Position numbers and translations under genes: made by a program. Shown here piece by piece: positions 7,948 to 15,789 of a DNA stretch of 64,000 bases. This stretch comes from Halopseudomonas nanhaiensis (GTDB taxonomy: Bacteria; Pseudomonadota; Gammaproteobacteria; Pseudomonadales; Pseudomonadaceae), in NCBI RefSeq assembly GCF_020025155.1, contig NZ_CP073751.1, forward strand, positions 3,589,148 through 3,653,147, read 5' to 3'. The number at the start of each line of letters is the position of its first letter. Positions within the stretch are counted from its first letter, which is position 1. Under the pieces are notes generated by a model. It did no database searches. It saw only the letters and a program-made list of their open reading frames with translations, and was not told the DNA's origin.

Positions 7948-10797
7948 ATGGCGTTTCCGCAACAGGGATATCCGACAACGCAACAGAAGGACCTGCGCGT
8001 ACGGCAGCTTGATCTGCTGTATGAGTATTCCCGTTTGCCTCAATGGCTGATCCTGCTTGCTGCGGTGGTCACGACCGTGCTCGTCTGGAATCAGGTCGGC
8101 CACACCATCCTGTTCAGCTGGCTACTTGCCCTGCTGGTGCTTGCCGGCCTTCGCAGCCAGCTGGTCAAGCGCTATCACGCTGCCAGCGATACACATCGTC
8201 TGCGCCTGCGCTGGCGCGCCCTGTTCTATCTAGGCAATGCGCTGACCGGCCTCAGCCTGGGCATCGGCCAGATCCTCATGGTCCCGCTGGACAATTTCGC
8301 CGTGCAGGCACCCGTCTACGGTTTGGCTAGCGGCGTGGGCATCTGCGTGGCGGTGATCTATGCCAACCGCTTCCTGGCCTTCGCCAGCTTTGTGGTGCCC
8401 ACCTTCGCTCCTGCCACGCTCTACCTGCTCAGTCAGGATGACTCGACCAGCCCGTACTGGGGCATGATGGGTGTCACGCTGTTCGGCTGCATTCTGCTCG
8501 CCGGTGCCTTCATCAATCGTTCATCGCTGCGCGCGCTGATTGCCAGCGAACACAGCAATGCTCTGGTCAACCGGCTGGAGGAAGCGCGTCGTCAGGCCGA
8601 GGGTCTCAACCAGCAGCTGGCGCGCGAGATTCAGCAGCGCCGCCAGGCCGAGCAGAGCCTGCGCGAAAGCCACGACATCCTTGAACAGCGTGTCGATCAG
8701 CGTACCGCCGAGCTGGAAGAAGCCGGCCAGGCGCTCCGCTCAAGCCAGACCCAGCTGAGCCTGGCGCTCGAGGCGAGTGAGCTGGGCCTGTGGGACTGGG
8801 ATCTGGCTTCCGACCGCGTGTATCACTCGCATGTGCAGGAAATCTTCGGGCTGTCACCGGATGCGGTACGCACCATGGAACAGGATCTGCGTCCGCTGAT
8901 CCATCCGGAGGATGCCGAACCGGTGCGTCAGACCCTGGTACGGCATCTGAAGGACCAGACCTCTGCCTACCGCATCGAATACCGTGTGCGGCACGCCGAT
9001 GGGCGCTGGGTCTGGGTGGAAGACAGCGGGCGTGCAGTCGAGCGCGACGCCGCGGGGCGAGTAAAACGGATGATCGGCACCCGCCGCGACATCACCGCCC
9101 GCCGCCACCAGGCCGAGGCTGCGCAGCTGGCCGCAACGGTCTTCGAGGCAACCTCCGACGGCATCTTCATCCTCGATCCGCAGTTGCACATCCTCACCGT
9201 GAACAAGGCGTTCAGTGTGATTACCGGTTACGCCCGAAGCGACGTACTCAGGCGGGCAATCATCAACATGGGTATGGAAAAGGACCGCGAGGACTTCGAT
9301 CGCCTGCGCCAGTATCTGGCCGAGCAGGACCACTGGCAGGGCGAGCGGCTTGGCAAGCGGCGCAGCGGCGAGCTGTACCCGCAGTGGCTGCAGCTGGCCG
9401 TGGTGCGTGACAACCAGGGACTGGTGACACATTACGTCGGCTTCTTTGCCGACCTGACCACCCGCCGACAGACCGAGGAACAGGTCAAGTACCTGACCAA
9501 TTACGATCCGCTGACGCAGCTGGCCAACCGCAACCTGTTTACCCAGCGGCTCAACGAGACCGCCGGACGCGCGCGCAAGACCGGTGAGCATCTGGCGCTG
9601 ATGCATATCGACCTGGACCGCTTCAAGTACATCAACGACACGCTCGGACATGATGTGGCCGATCAGTTGCTGCGCACCGTCGCCGAGCGCCTCAATGATC
9701 TGGTGCCCGATGCGCAGATTCTGGCGCGGTTATCGGCCGACGAGTTCGTGGTGATCGTCGAGCAGCACACGGCGAAGGGAGAGCTGGCGCGCCTGGCCGA
9801 GCAACTGCTCGCAGGCCTCAAGAGACCGGTTACCATCGACGGCCATGAACTGGTGATCACCGCATCGATCGGCATCAGCCAGTTCCCGCAGACAGCGCGC
9901 GATGCCCTATTGATGATCACCCAGGCCAATCAGGCGATGCAGCACGCCAAGCATCTGGGCGGTAACAGCTTCCAGTTCTTCACCCGCGATCTGCAGTCCT
10001 ACAGCATCGAACGCCTGCAGCTGGAAAACCAGCTGCGCAAGGCACTGGACGAGAATCAGCTGGTGGTGCATTACCAGCCCAAGCTGCATCTGGCCAGTGA
10101 CCGCATCCGCAGCGCCGAGGCGCTGGTGCGCTGGAAGCACCCGCAGCGTGGCCTGGTGATGCCCGGTGAATTCATCGAAATGGCCGAGGAAACCGGGCTG
10201 ATCCTGGCCCTGGGCGACACCGTGCTGCAACAGGCCTGCGCGCAGGCAAGCCGCTGGTATCACCAAGGTCCTGCACCGGTCGCGGTGGCCGTCAATCTAT
10301 CGGTTCAGCAGCTGCGCCAGAGCCAGTTCGCCCAGCGTGTCCAGGGCATTCTTGACGAGTGCGATCTGCCCGCCGACATGCTCGAGCTGGAGCTGACCGA
10401 GAGCATGTTGCTGGAGCACTCCGATGAGGTTACGCGCAACATCGCCGAGCTTCAGAACATGGGCATCCGCCTGTCAGTGGATGACTTCGGAACCGGCTAT
10501 TCCTCGCTCGCCTACCTCAAGCGCTTCCCGTTGCATACGCTGAAGATCGATCGCGGATTCGTGTCAGGGGTCAGCGAGGAAGGCCGCGACGCAGCCATTG
10601 TCCGGGCGATCATCGCCATGTCGCATAGTCTGGGCCTGAACGTGGTGGCCGAAGGCGTCGAGAATCACGCGCAGCTCGCCTTCCTCAAGCACAACGGCTG
10701 CGACGAAGTTCAGGGCTATCTGATCAGCAAGCCGCTTCCCGCCGGCGACTTCACTGCGTTACTGGAAAGCGAACACGCGACCACCTCGACCCTGTGA
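7948..10797 (+). CDS. Membrane PAS-GGDEF-EAL protein, probable c-di-GMP phosphodiesterase
   Basis: 949 residues. About six membrane segments lie in residues 35-200, followed by a coiled coil (about 205-270), two PAS/PAC domains (about 272-395 and 400-515), a GGDEF domain (about 520-680) and an EAL domain (about 695-940). The GGDEF signature reads SADEF near residue 596, so the cyclase site is probably dead, although it could still bind GTP. The EAL domain keeps SAEALVRWKHP, the ELTES glutamate and DDFGTGYSSL. It therefore most likely degrades cyclic di-GMP in response to a signal sensed by the membrane or PAS regions. The start ATG follows GAGGAAGCACGTCACC. It ends one base before the end of convergent zwf. 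Confidence 0.92.
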   Translation: MAFPQQGYPTTQQKDLRVRQLDLLYEYSRLPQWLILLAAVVTTVLVWNQVGHTILFSWLLALLVLAGLRSQLVKRYHAASDTHRLRLRWRALFYLGNALTGLSLGIGQILMVPLDNFAVQAPVYGLASGVGICVAVIYANRFLAFASFVVPTFAPATLYLLSQDDSTSPYWGMMGVTLFGCILLAGAFINRSSLRALIASEHSNALVNRLEEARRQAEGLNQQLAREIQQRRQAEQSLRESHDILEQRVDQRTAELEEAGQALRSSQTQLSLALEASELGLWDWDLASDRVYHSHVQEIFGLSPDAVRTMEQDLRPLIHPEDAEPVRQTLVRHLKDQTSAYRIEYRVRHADGRWVWVEDSGRAVERDAAGRVKRMIGTRRDITARRHQAEAAQLAATVFEATSDGIFILDPQLHILTVNKAFSVITGYARSDVLRRAIINMGMEKDREDFDRLRQYLAEQDHWQGERLGKRRSGELYPQWLQLAVVRDNQGLVTHYVGFFADLTTRRQTEEQVKYLTNYDPLTQLANRNLFTQRLNETAGRARKTGEHLALMHIDLDRFKYINDTLGHDVADQLLRTVAERLNDLVPDAQILARLSADEFVVIVEQHTAKGELARLAEQLLAGLKRPVTIDGHELVITASIGISQFPQTARDALLMITQANQAMQHAKHLGGNSFQFFTRDLQSYSIERLQLENQLRKALDENQLVVHYQPKLHLASDRIRSAEALVRWKHPQRGLVMPGEFIEMAEETGLILALGDTVLQQACAQASRWYHQGPAPVAVAVNLSVQQLRQSQFAQRVQGILDECDLPADMLELELTESMLLEHSDEVTRNIAELQNMGIRLSVDDFGTGYSSLAYLKRFPLHTLKIDRGFVSGVSEEGRDAAIVRAIIAMSHSLGLNVVAEGVENHAQLAFLKHNGCDEVQGYLISKPLPAGDFTALLESEHATTSTL

Positions 10798-10798
10798 C

Positions 10799-12286
10799 TC
10801 ACGGTCGCCTTTTCGTCGGCCGACCGTCGAACCAGGCGTGGCCGCTGCGCTCGAGCAGACTGTCTGCGGCGTCCGGCCCCCGACTGCCGGCAGCGTAGCG
10901 TTTCGGCGTTCGGTAGTAGTCGTTCCAGCCGGCGATGATCGGATCGACCCACTGCCAGGCCGCCTCAATCTCGTCGCGGCGCATGAACAGCGTCGCATCG
11001 CCCTGGATAACGTCCAGCAGCAGGCGTTCGTATGCCTCCCAGCGACGCCGCTTGAATGCCTTGTCGAATTGCAGGTCCAGATCCACCTCCTGCAACAACA
11101 TGCCGCGCCCCGGCGACTTGGCCATCAGCGACAGGCTGATGCTTTCGTCAGGCTGCAGCCGGATGACCAGGCGGTTGCCTGCAAGCTGATCATCGCTTTC
11201 CGGAAACAACCGGTGGGGCACCGACTTGAACTGCACGATAATTTCGGACTTGCGCTGCGACGTGGCCTTGCCGGTACGCAGGTAAAACGGCACGCCCGCC
11301 CAGCGCCAGCTGTCGACCTCCGCTCGCAGGGCGACGAAGGTCTCGGTATTGCTGTCGTGATCGACACTCTTCTCGAAATAGTAGGCCGGTAGCGCTTCAC
11401 CGGCGCGGCTACCTTCGGAATACTGACCGCGCACGGTGCGGTCCTGCACATCCATGCCGGTGATCGGACGCAGCGCCTCGAGGACCTTGAGCTTTTCGTT
11501 ACGGACCGCCTCGGGTTCGAAGTGCACCGGGGCTTCCATCGCAACCAGACAGAGCAGCTGCAAAAGGTGGTTCTGCACCATGTCGCGCATGGCGCCGGCC
11601 TGGTCGTAATAGTCCCCGCGGTTCTCCACGCCAACCGGTTCCAGCACACTGATCTGCACATGGTCGACATGCGCATTGCGCCACAGCGGCTCGAACAGGG
11701 CATTGCCGAAACGTAGCGCGAGCAGGTTCTGCACCGCCTCCTTGCCCAGGTAGTGGTCGATGCGAAACACCCGCGACTCGTCGAATACCTTCCCGATCTC
11801 GTCGTTGATGCCGTTGGCCGTACTCAGGCTTTCACCCAGCGGCTTCTCCAGCACGATACGAGCATCGGAATTGGCCAGGCCGACCGAATCGAGATGCCGC
11901 GCGATGACCGCGAACAGGTTGGGCGTGGTGGCGAGATAGAAGACCCGTACCCGTCCCGGCTCCGCCCCCAGCGCCTTGGCCAGGCGGGGAAACGCGACGC
12001 GTTGACCAGCATCGATGCTCAGATAGCTGAAGCGCTCGGCGAAAGCGTCCCAGATCGTGGCATCGAAATCAGCCTTGGCCACGTGTTGGCTGACATGACG
12101 TCGCATCAGACGCGCGTAGCTGGCGACATCATGTTCGGCACGGGCCAGTGCGACGATGCGGGTTCCGGGATGCAAATGGCGTTCGCGGTGAAGGTAATAC
12201 AAAGCCGGCAGCAACTTGCGCATGGCCAGGTCACCGGTGCCGCCGAAGACGACGATATCGCATTCGAGTTGACTGTTGATGGACAC
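10799..12286 (-). CDS. zwf: Glucose-6-phosphate 1-dehydrogenase
   Basis: 495 residues of the NAD(P)-dependent enzyme that oxidises glucose 6-phosphate to 6-phosphogluconolactone, feeding the Entner-Doudoroff and pentose phosphate routes. The Rossmann motif is VVFGGTGDLAMRKLLPAL near residue 11, and the substrate-site signature RIDHYLGKE is near residue 177. EKPLGESL and the conserved GRGMLLQEVDLDL are also present. It is divergent from hexR with a shared 94-bp control region containing a HexR-type operator. Pseudomonas often has zwf with pgl and edd; those partners are not here. Confidence 0.96.
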   Translation of the reverse strand: MSINSQLECDIVVFGGTGDLAMRKLLPALYYLHRERHLHPGTRIVALARAEHDVASYARLMRRHVSQHVAKADFDATIWDAFAERFSYLSIDAGQRVAFPRLAKALGAEPGRVRVFYLATTPNLFAVIARHLDSVGLANSDARIVLEKPLGESLSTANGINDEIGKVFDESRVFRIDHYLGKEAVQNLLALRFGNALFEPLWRNAHVDHVQISVLEPVGVENRGDYYDQAGAMRDMVQNHLLQLLCLVAMEAPVHFEPEAVRNEKLKVLEALRPITGMDVQDRTVRGQYSEGSRAGEALPAYYFEKSVDHDSNTETFVALRAEVDSWRWAGVPFYLRTGKATSQRKSEIIVQFKSVPHRLFPESDDQLAGNRLVIRLQPDESISLSLMAKSPGRGMLLQEVDLDLQFDKAFKRRRWEAYERLLLDVIQGDATLFMRRDEIEAAWQWVDPIIAGWNDYYRTPKRYAAGSRGPDAADSLLERSGHAWFDGRPTKRRP

Positions 12287-12320
12287 GCAGGACCTCCATC
12301 AAGGGCAGTGAGGCGGGTTT

Positions 12321-12335
12321 TGTAGTATAACTACA
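12321..12335. promoter_or_regulatory. HexR operator between zwf and hexR
   Basis: TGTAGTATAACTACA is a nearly perfect 15-bp palindrome that fits the TGTAnTTnnnTTACA-like HexR box of gammaproteobacteria. It lies 35 bp upstream of the zwf start and 45 bp upstream of hexR. It is therefore placed to let HexR repress zwf and its own gene until 2-keto-3-deoxy-6-phosphogluconate appears. Confidence 0.8.
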
Positions 12336-12380
12336 CGACCCCCCGAGGTTCGGGTCACCGAAGACTAACACGAAGCCGCC

Positions 12381-13256
12381 GTGAATCTGCTCCAGCACAT
12401 CGCCGCCAGTCGCCAACAGTTACGCAAATCCGAGCTGAAGGTCGCCGATCACGTCCTCGCCCAGGCCGCGCAGGTCATGCATTCGTCGATGGCCGATCTG
12501 GCCCGCGAGGTGGGCGTCAGCGAACCGACCATCGTGCGCTTCTGCCGCGCGATCGGCTGCACCGGTTTCCAGGACCTGAAGCTGCGGCTGGCGCAAAGTC
12601 TGGCGGCAGGCGCCAACTTCGGCCAGTTCTCGATCAGTGAAGATGACAGCGTGGACGCGCTGTCGCACAAGATTTTCGACACCACGCTGGCGACCCTCAT
12701 GGACGTTCGCGAACGCCTTGACCCGCGTGCCACTGAACAGGCCATCGAGGCACTCGCCTCCGCGCGGCGCGTGGAATTCTACGGTTTCGGCGCCTCCGGC
12801 GCGGTGGCCAGCGATGCGCAGCACAAGTTCTTCCGCCTGCAGGTCAGCACCGCGGCCTACTCCGATCCGCACATGCAGGCGATGTCGGCAGTGACGCTGG
12901 GGCCGGAGGACGTCGCCGTCGCCATCTCCCAGACCGGACGCACCAAGGATCTGCTGCACAGCGCCACGCTGGTAGTGGAAAGCGGAGCCAAACTGATCAG
13001 CCTGTGCCCCAGTCAGACGCCGCTGGCCGAGCTGGCGCAGGTGCATATTCCCATCGACGTGCCGGAAGATACCGATATCTACACCCCGCTTTCATCGCGC
13101 ATCGCCCATCTGGTGGTGATCGATGTACTGGCGATGGGGTTGTCGATGCGCCGCGGGCCGGAACTGGTCAATCATCTGAAGAACGTCAAACGCAGTCTGC
13201 GTGGTCTGCGCCTGTCGACCCGCGCCGGCCAGCGCAGCCCGGACGCCCAGGAGTAA
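12381..13256 (+). CDS. hexR: HexR, RpiR-family repressor of hexose catabolism
   Basis: 291 residues: an N-terminal RpiR helix-turn-helix (MADLAREVGVSEPTIVRFCRAIGC region, about residues 35-60) and a C-terminal SIS sugar-phosphate domain (about 125-265, with VEFYGFGASGAVASDAQHKF and ISQTGRTKDL). HexR binds KDPG and controls zwf, edd, eda and gap genes in Pseudomonas. The start is GTG at 12381, which gives the conserved MNLLQHIAASRQQLRKSE N-terminus. It is divergent from zwf. A small parvulin gene starts 2 bp after its stop and is probably co-transcribed. Confidence 0.95.
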   Translation: MNLLQHIAASRQQLRKSELKVADHVLAQAAQVMHSSMADLAREVGVSEPTIVRFCRAIGCTGFQDLKLRLAQSLAAGANFGQFSISEDDSVDALSHKIFDTTLATLMDVRERLDPRATEQAIEALASARRVEFYGFGASGAVASDAQHKFFRLQVSTAAYSDPHMQAMSAVTLGPEDVAVAISQTGRTKDLLHSATLVVESGAKLISLCPSQTPLAELAQVHIPIDVPEDTDIYTPLSSRIAHLVVIDVLAMGLSMRRGPELVNHLKNVKRSLRGLRLSTRAGQRSPDAQE

Positions 13257-13258
13257 CC

Positions 13259-13537
13259 ATGCCGGTAGCCATGGCCCGTCACATTCTGGTCAAGACCGAA
13301 GCCGAGGCAGCGCAGCTGAAAAAGCGGCTGGCCGCCGGCGAGGCCTTCGACGTGCTGGCACGCAAGCATTCGCTCTGCGCTTCGCGCAAACGCGGCGGAG
13401 ACCTGGGGGAGGTTCGCCCCGGCCAGATGGTCCGCGCGATCGATCAGATCATTTTCAGGAAGCCGCTGAAGACCATCCATGGTCCGGTGAAAACGCAGTT
13501 CGGCTACCACCTGGTGCAGGTGTTCTACCGCGACTGA
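13259..13537 (+). CDS. Small peptidyl-prolyl cis-trans isomerase (parvulin, PpiC type)
   Basis: 92 residues, a stand-alone parvulin domain that speeds proline cis-trans isomerisation during folding. ARHILVKTEAEAAQL, GGDLGEVRPGQMV and the C-terminal TQFGYHLVQV are classic rotamase motifs. It has no signal peptide, so it is cytoplasmic like E. coli PpiC. The ATG at 13259 lies 2 bp after the hexR stop, which suggests translational coupling. It ends 6 bp before the convergent GFA gene. Confidence 0.9.
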   Translation: MPVAMARHILVKTEAEAAQLKKRLAAGEAFDVLARKHSLCASRKRGGDLGEVRPGQMVRAIDQIIFRKPLKTIHGPVKTQFGYHLVQVFYRD

Positions 13538-13543
13538 CACTGC

Positions 13544-14017
13544 TCAGCGCGTCATCCCGGTGCGCTCGTGCCAATCGGCCAGGGACTCCTCGGGATACAC
13601 CGCATGGCATTTATCTCCCTCTTCAGCCTGAACCTCGACCCAGGACGCCCGCGAATCCAGCATTACATGCGTATGCTCGGGCGGCACCGGCAGCTCACTG
13701 TCTATTGCCGAGGCGAAGGGATGCACCAGCTCTGGCCAATCGGGGCTGAACAGCCACAGGCCGCTACCGCACAGGTGACAGAAGTGTCGCTCGGCACTGC
13801 TGGCACTCCCGTCCGGCATCTTCGCGTGGTAGACCGTGATGTTGTCCTTGCCGGTGACCTTCAACGTTGTCGCGTCACCGCCCAGGTTGATGGCATAACC
13901 ACCCCCGCCCTGCGTCTTGCGGCAGATGGAACAGTAGCAGCGCTGGTACGGCGCAGGGTGCGCGCTGTCGAGCTCGAAGCGAACCGAACCGCAATGGCAT
14001 GACCCTTCAAGTCGCAT
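13544..14017 (-). CDS. GFA-family zinc protein, second copy
   Basis: 157 residues with the GFA/CENP-V zinc ligands: GSCHCGSV near residue 6, CYCSICRKTQGG near residue 27 and HFCHLCGSGLW near residue 78. It is only distantly similar to the GFA gene at 511-897 and has a longer C-terminal region. No reaction can be assigned from sequence. It is preceded on the same strand by sodC and a membrane protein gene, 9 bp away from the latter, so the three could form one transcript. Confidence 0.85.
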   Translation of the reverse strand: MRLEGSCHCGSVRFELDSAHPAPYQRCYCSICRKTQGGGGYAINLGGDATTLKVTGKDNITVYHAKMPDGSASSAERHFCHLCGSGLWLFSPDWPELVHPFASAIDSELPVPPEHTHVMLDSRASWVEVQAEEGDKCHAVYPEESLADWHERTGMTR

Positions 14018-14026
14018 GGTATGACC

Positions 14027-14584
14027 TCACTGAAATTCAGCGCGGATGCGCGCCGAGCACAACCGCTTGATAACCCAGCCCAGAAGCAGGCAGAACAGCA
14101 GTGTCAATGCGGTGCCGAACATCATCCCTGGCATGGTCGGACCCTGCATCAGGGGTTCGTAGGCTGCCGCGCCTGCGGTCTGGAACGGTGCGGCCTGCCA
14201 AAGCATCAACACGCTGCCCAGTGCCCATAGCATGATCAGACCGAGCATGCCGATGAACACCAGCCTCGCCCAGTTGAAGCGCTTCAGCAGTCCGATGGCG
14301 GCGATCAGCGTGACCATCGAGACCAGCAGGTTGGACAAGGTCATCCAGGCCAGGTTGTCCAGCACGAAGGCGGACAATTCGCCAGCTTCACCCTGTTGAC
14401 CGGCCACCGCTCGGTACTGGTCCAGCACATCGACCAAGGGCGGCCAGAACAGCAAGGCCAATGCCTGTACCAGCGCAATCGCCACGCTGACGCCGGAGAG
14501 GATCAGGAATATCCACGCCACACCCGTGACGAACCCGGATGGCACCACCACCTCCCCGGAGGTATAGGCCGCGTCAGCCACCAA
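14027..14584 (-). CDS. Four-helix integral membrane protein, function unknown
   Basis: 185 residues with four strongly hydrophobic segments (about 18-48, 75-100, 105-130 and 155-175) and a short basic C-terminus. No motif is recognised. The start at 14584 overlaps the end of sodC by 11 bp and the GFA gene follows 9 bp later, so the three genes look co-transcribed. A membrane role is seen only from hydropathy. Confidence 0.7.
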   Translation of the reverse strand: MVADAAYTSGEVVVPSGFVTGVAWIFLILSGVSVAIALVQALALLFWPPLVDVLDQYRAVAGQQGEAGELSAFVLDNLAWMTLSNLLVSMVTLIAAIGLLKRFNWARLVFIGMLGLIMLWALGSVLMLWQAAPFQTAGAAAYEPLMQGPTMPGMMFGTALTLLFCLLLGWVIKRLCSARIRAEFQ

Positions 14585-15101
14585 TCACCCCGCAGGCCAC
14601 ACGTGCGCCACCACCGCCCAAAGGCTCGGGGCTGTCGGAATGGTTGTCACCGCCGGCATGGACCATCAGTGCCCGGTCGGCAATGGCCGAAACCTTGTCC
14701 AGACGCGGCGCCAGCACCGGATGCTCGGCATTGCCACGCTCGTCGACATACAGCGCTGGCAGGTCGCCGAGGTGACCGTCGCCGTAAGGTCCTTCATGTT
14801 CGCCCGCTTTCTCGGGGTCGAAATGGCCACCTGCTGCTGCTGCAGCCGTCATGTCGCCGTCCTTCTCGGCCGGATCGCAGCTCGGATTTTCATGCACGTG
14901 AAAGCCGTGAATGCCAGGCTCCAGCCCCCGCAGATTCGGCTCGAACAGCAGCCCGTGCTCGGTTTCGCTGATCCGCACCACGCCGACGGTCTCCTGTTTG
15001 CCCTCGGCGCTGACCTTATGCATGGTCACTTCACGATCGGCAGCCTGGGCGACGCCCGCAGCCAATGCGGCGCATAACGCAACGCTAATCGGTAGTTTCA
15101 T
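14574..15101 (-). CDS. sodC: Periplasmic Cu/Zn superoxide dismutase
   Basis: 175 residues. A Sec signal peptide (MKLPISVALCAALAAGVAQA) precedes a Cu/Zn SOD domain that converts superoxide to peroxide and oxygen in the periplasm. Metal ligands are seen in HGFHVHENPSC, in the GGHFDPE region with GPYGDGHLGDLP, and in the C-terminal MVHAGGDNHSD. GGGGARVACGVI carries the conserved Arg and the second disulphide Cys. The start at 15101 gives the signal peptide; a longer frame to 15239 has no such logic. It is first of a likely three-gene transcript. Confidence 0.95.
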   Translation of the reverse strand: MKLPISVALCAALAAGVAQAADREVTMHKVSAEGKQETVGVVRISETEHGLLFEPNLRGLEPGIHGFHVHENPSCDPAEKDGDMTAAAAAGGHFDPEKAGEHEGPYGDGHLGDLPALYVDERGNAEHPVLAPRLDKVSAIADRALMVHAGGDNHSDSPEPLGGGGARVACGVIGG

Positions 15102-15416
15102 GATTGATCTCCTGCTGTGAACGGTACAGCTTGTGACCGGGTCGCTATCCAAGCGTTCAGATCGCCGGACCAACAGAAGGCCACATCTCACCGGTGCTAC
15201 CGCCAGGGTGACTACGTCCTTCGAAGCGGCACTGAACATGGTCGATACGACGCCGTTCTACGCACATTGGAACGAGGCAGCGGCGAATCGGTCTGATGCA
15301 ATTGAACCGGAGAGCGATCGCGCTTCGGACCATCAATCGCTTGGGAAATGATGGCCAATGCCGTATAAACGATCGGCACGACGCCCGACTCCCCGGGCCA
15401 TGCTTCAGGGTGGCGA
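15102..15416. other. Intergenic region, nothing recognised
   Basis: 315 bases between divergent sodC and the receiver gene. It should hold both promoters. I see no convincing repeat, operator or small gene. Confidence 0.5.
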
Positions 15417-15773
15417 ATGAGCAAGGTATTGATAGTAGAAGACGAAGCACTCATAGCCATGCTGCTCGAGGAAATGCTGGCCGATCGTGGCTATTCCGTC
15501 GCCGGCGTCGCTACCAGTGTCGAGGAAGGCGAGGACATGGCCAAGCGGCTGGACTTCGACGCTGCCATTCTCGATGTGAGCCTCAACGGCAGCTATGTAT
15601 TCCCGGTTGCCGAACGTCTTGATGCCCGTGGCATTCCCTTCGTCTTCACTACCGGCTATGGCGAGGCCGGGCTGACTGAAGCCTGGGCGGACCGGCCGGT
15701 GTTTACCAAGCCGTATGACATTGGGGAGCTGACCGAGGCGTTGTCGCAGCTTATTCCCGCCTCCGTTTCCTGA
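15417..15773 (+). CDS. Single-domain response regulator (CheY-like receiver)
   Basis: 118 residues forming one receiver domain and nothing else. The acidic pair is in VEDEAL (residues 8-10), the phospho-acceptor Asp is residue 53 in ILDVSLNG, and the conserved Lys is in FTKPYD. With no output domain it may shuttle phosphate or regulate by protein contact. It lies 16 bp upstream of a hybrid histidine kinase on the same strand, so the two form an operon and probably a phosphorelay. Confidence 0.9.
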   Translation: MSKVLIVEDEALIAMLLEEMLADRGYSVAGVATSVEEGEDMAKRLDFDAAILDVSLNGSYVFPVAERLDARGIPFVFTTGYGEAGLTEAWADRPVFTKPYDIGELTEALSQLIPASVS

Positions 15774-15789
15774 ATCTGCCGGGATCCTG

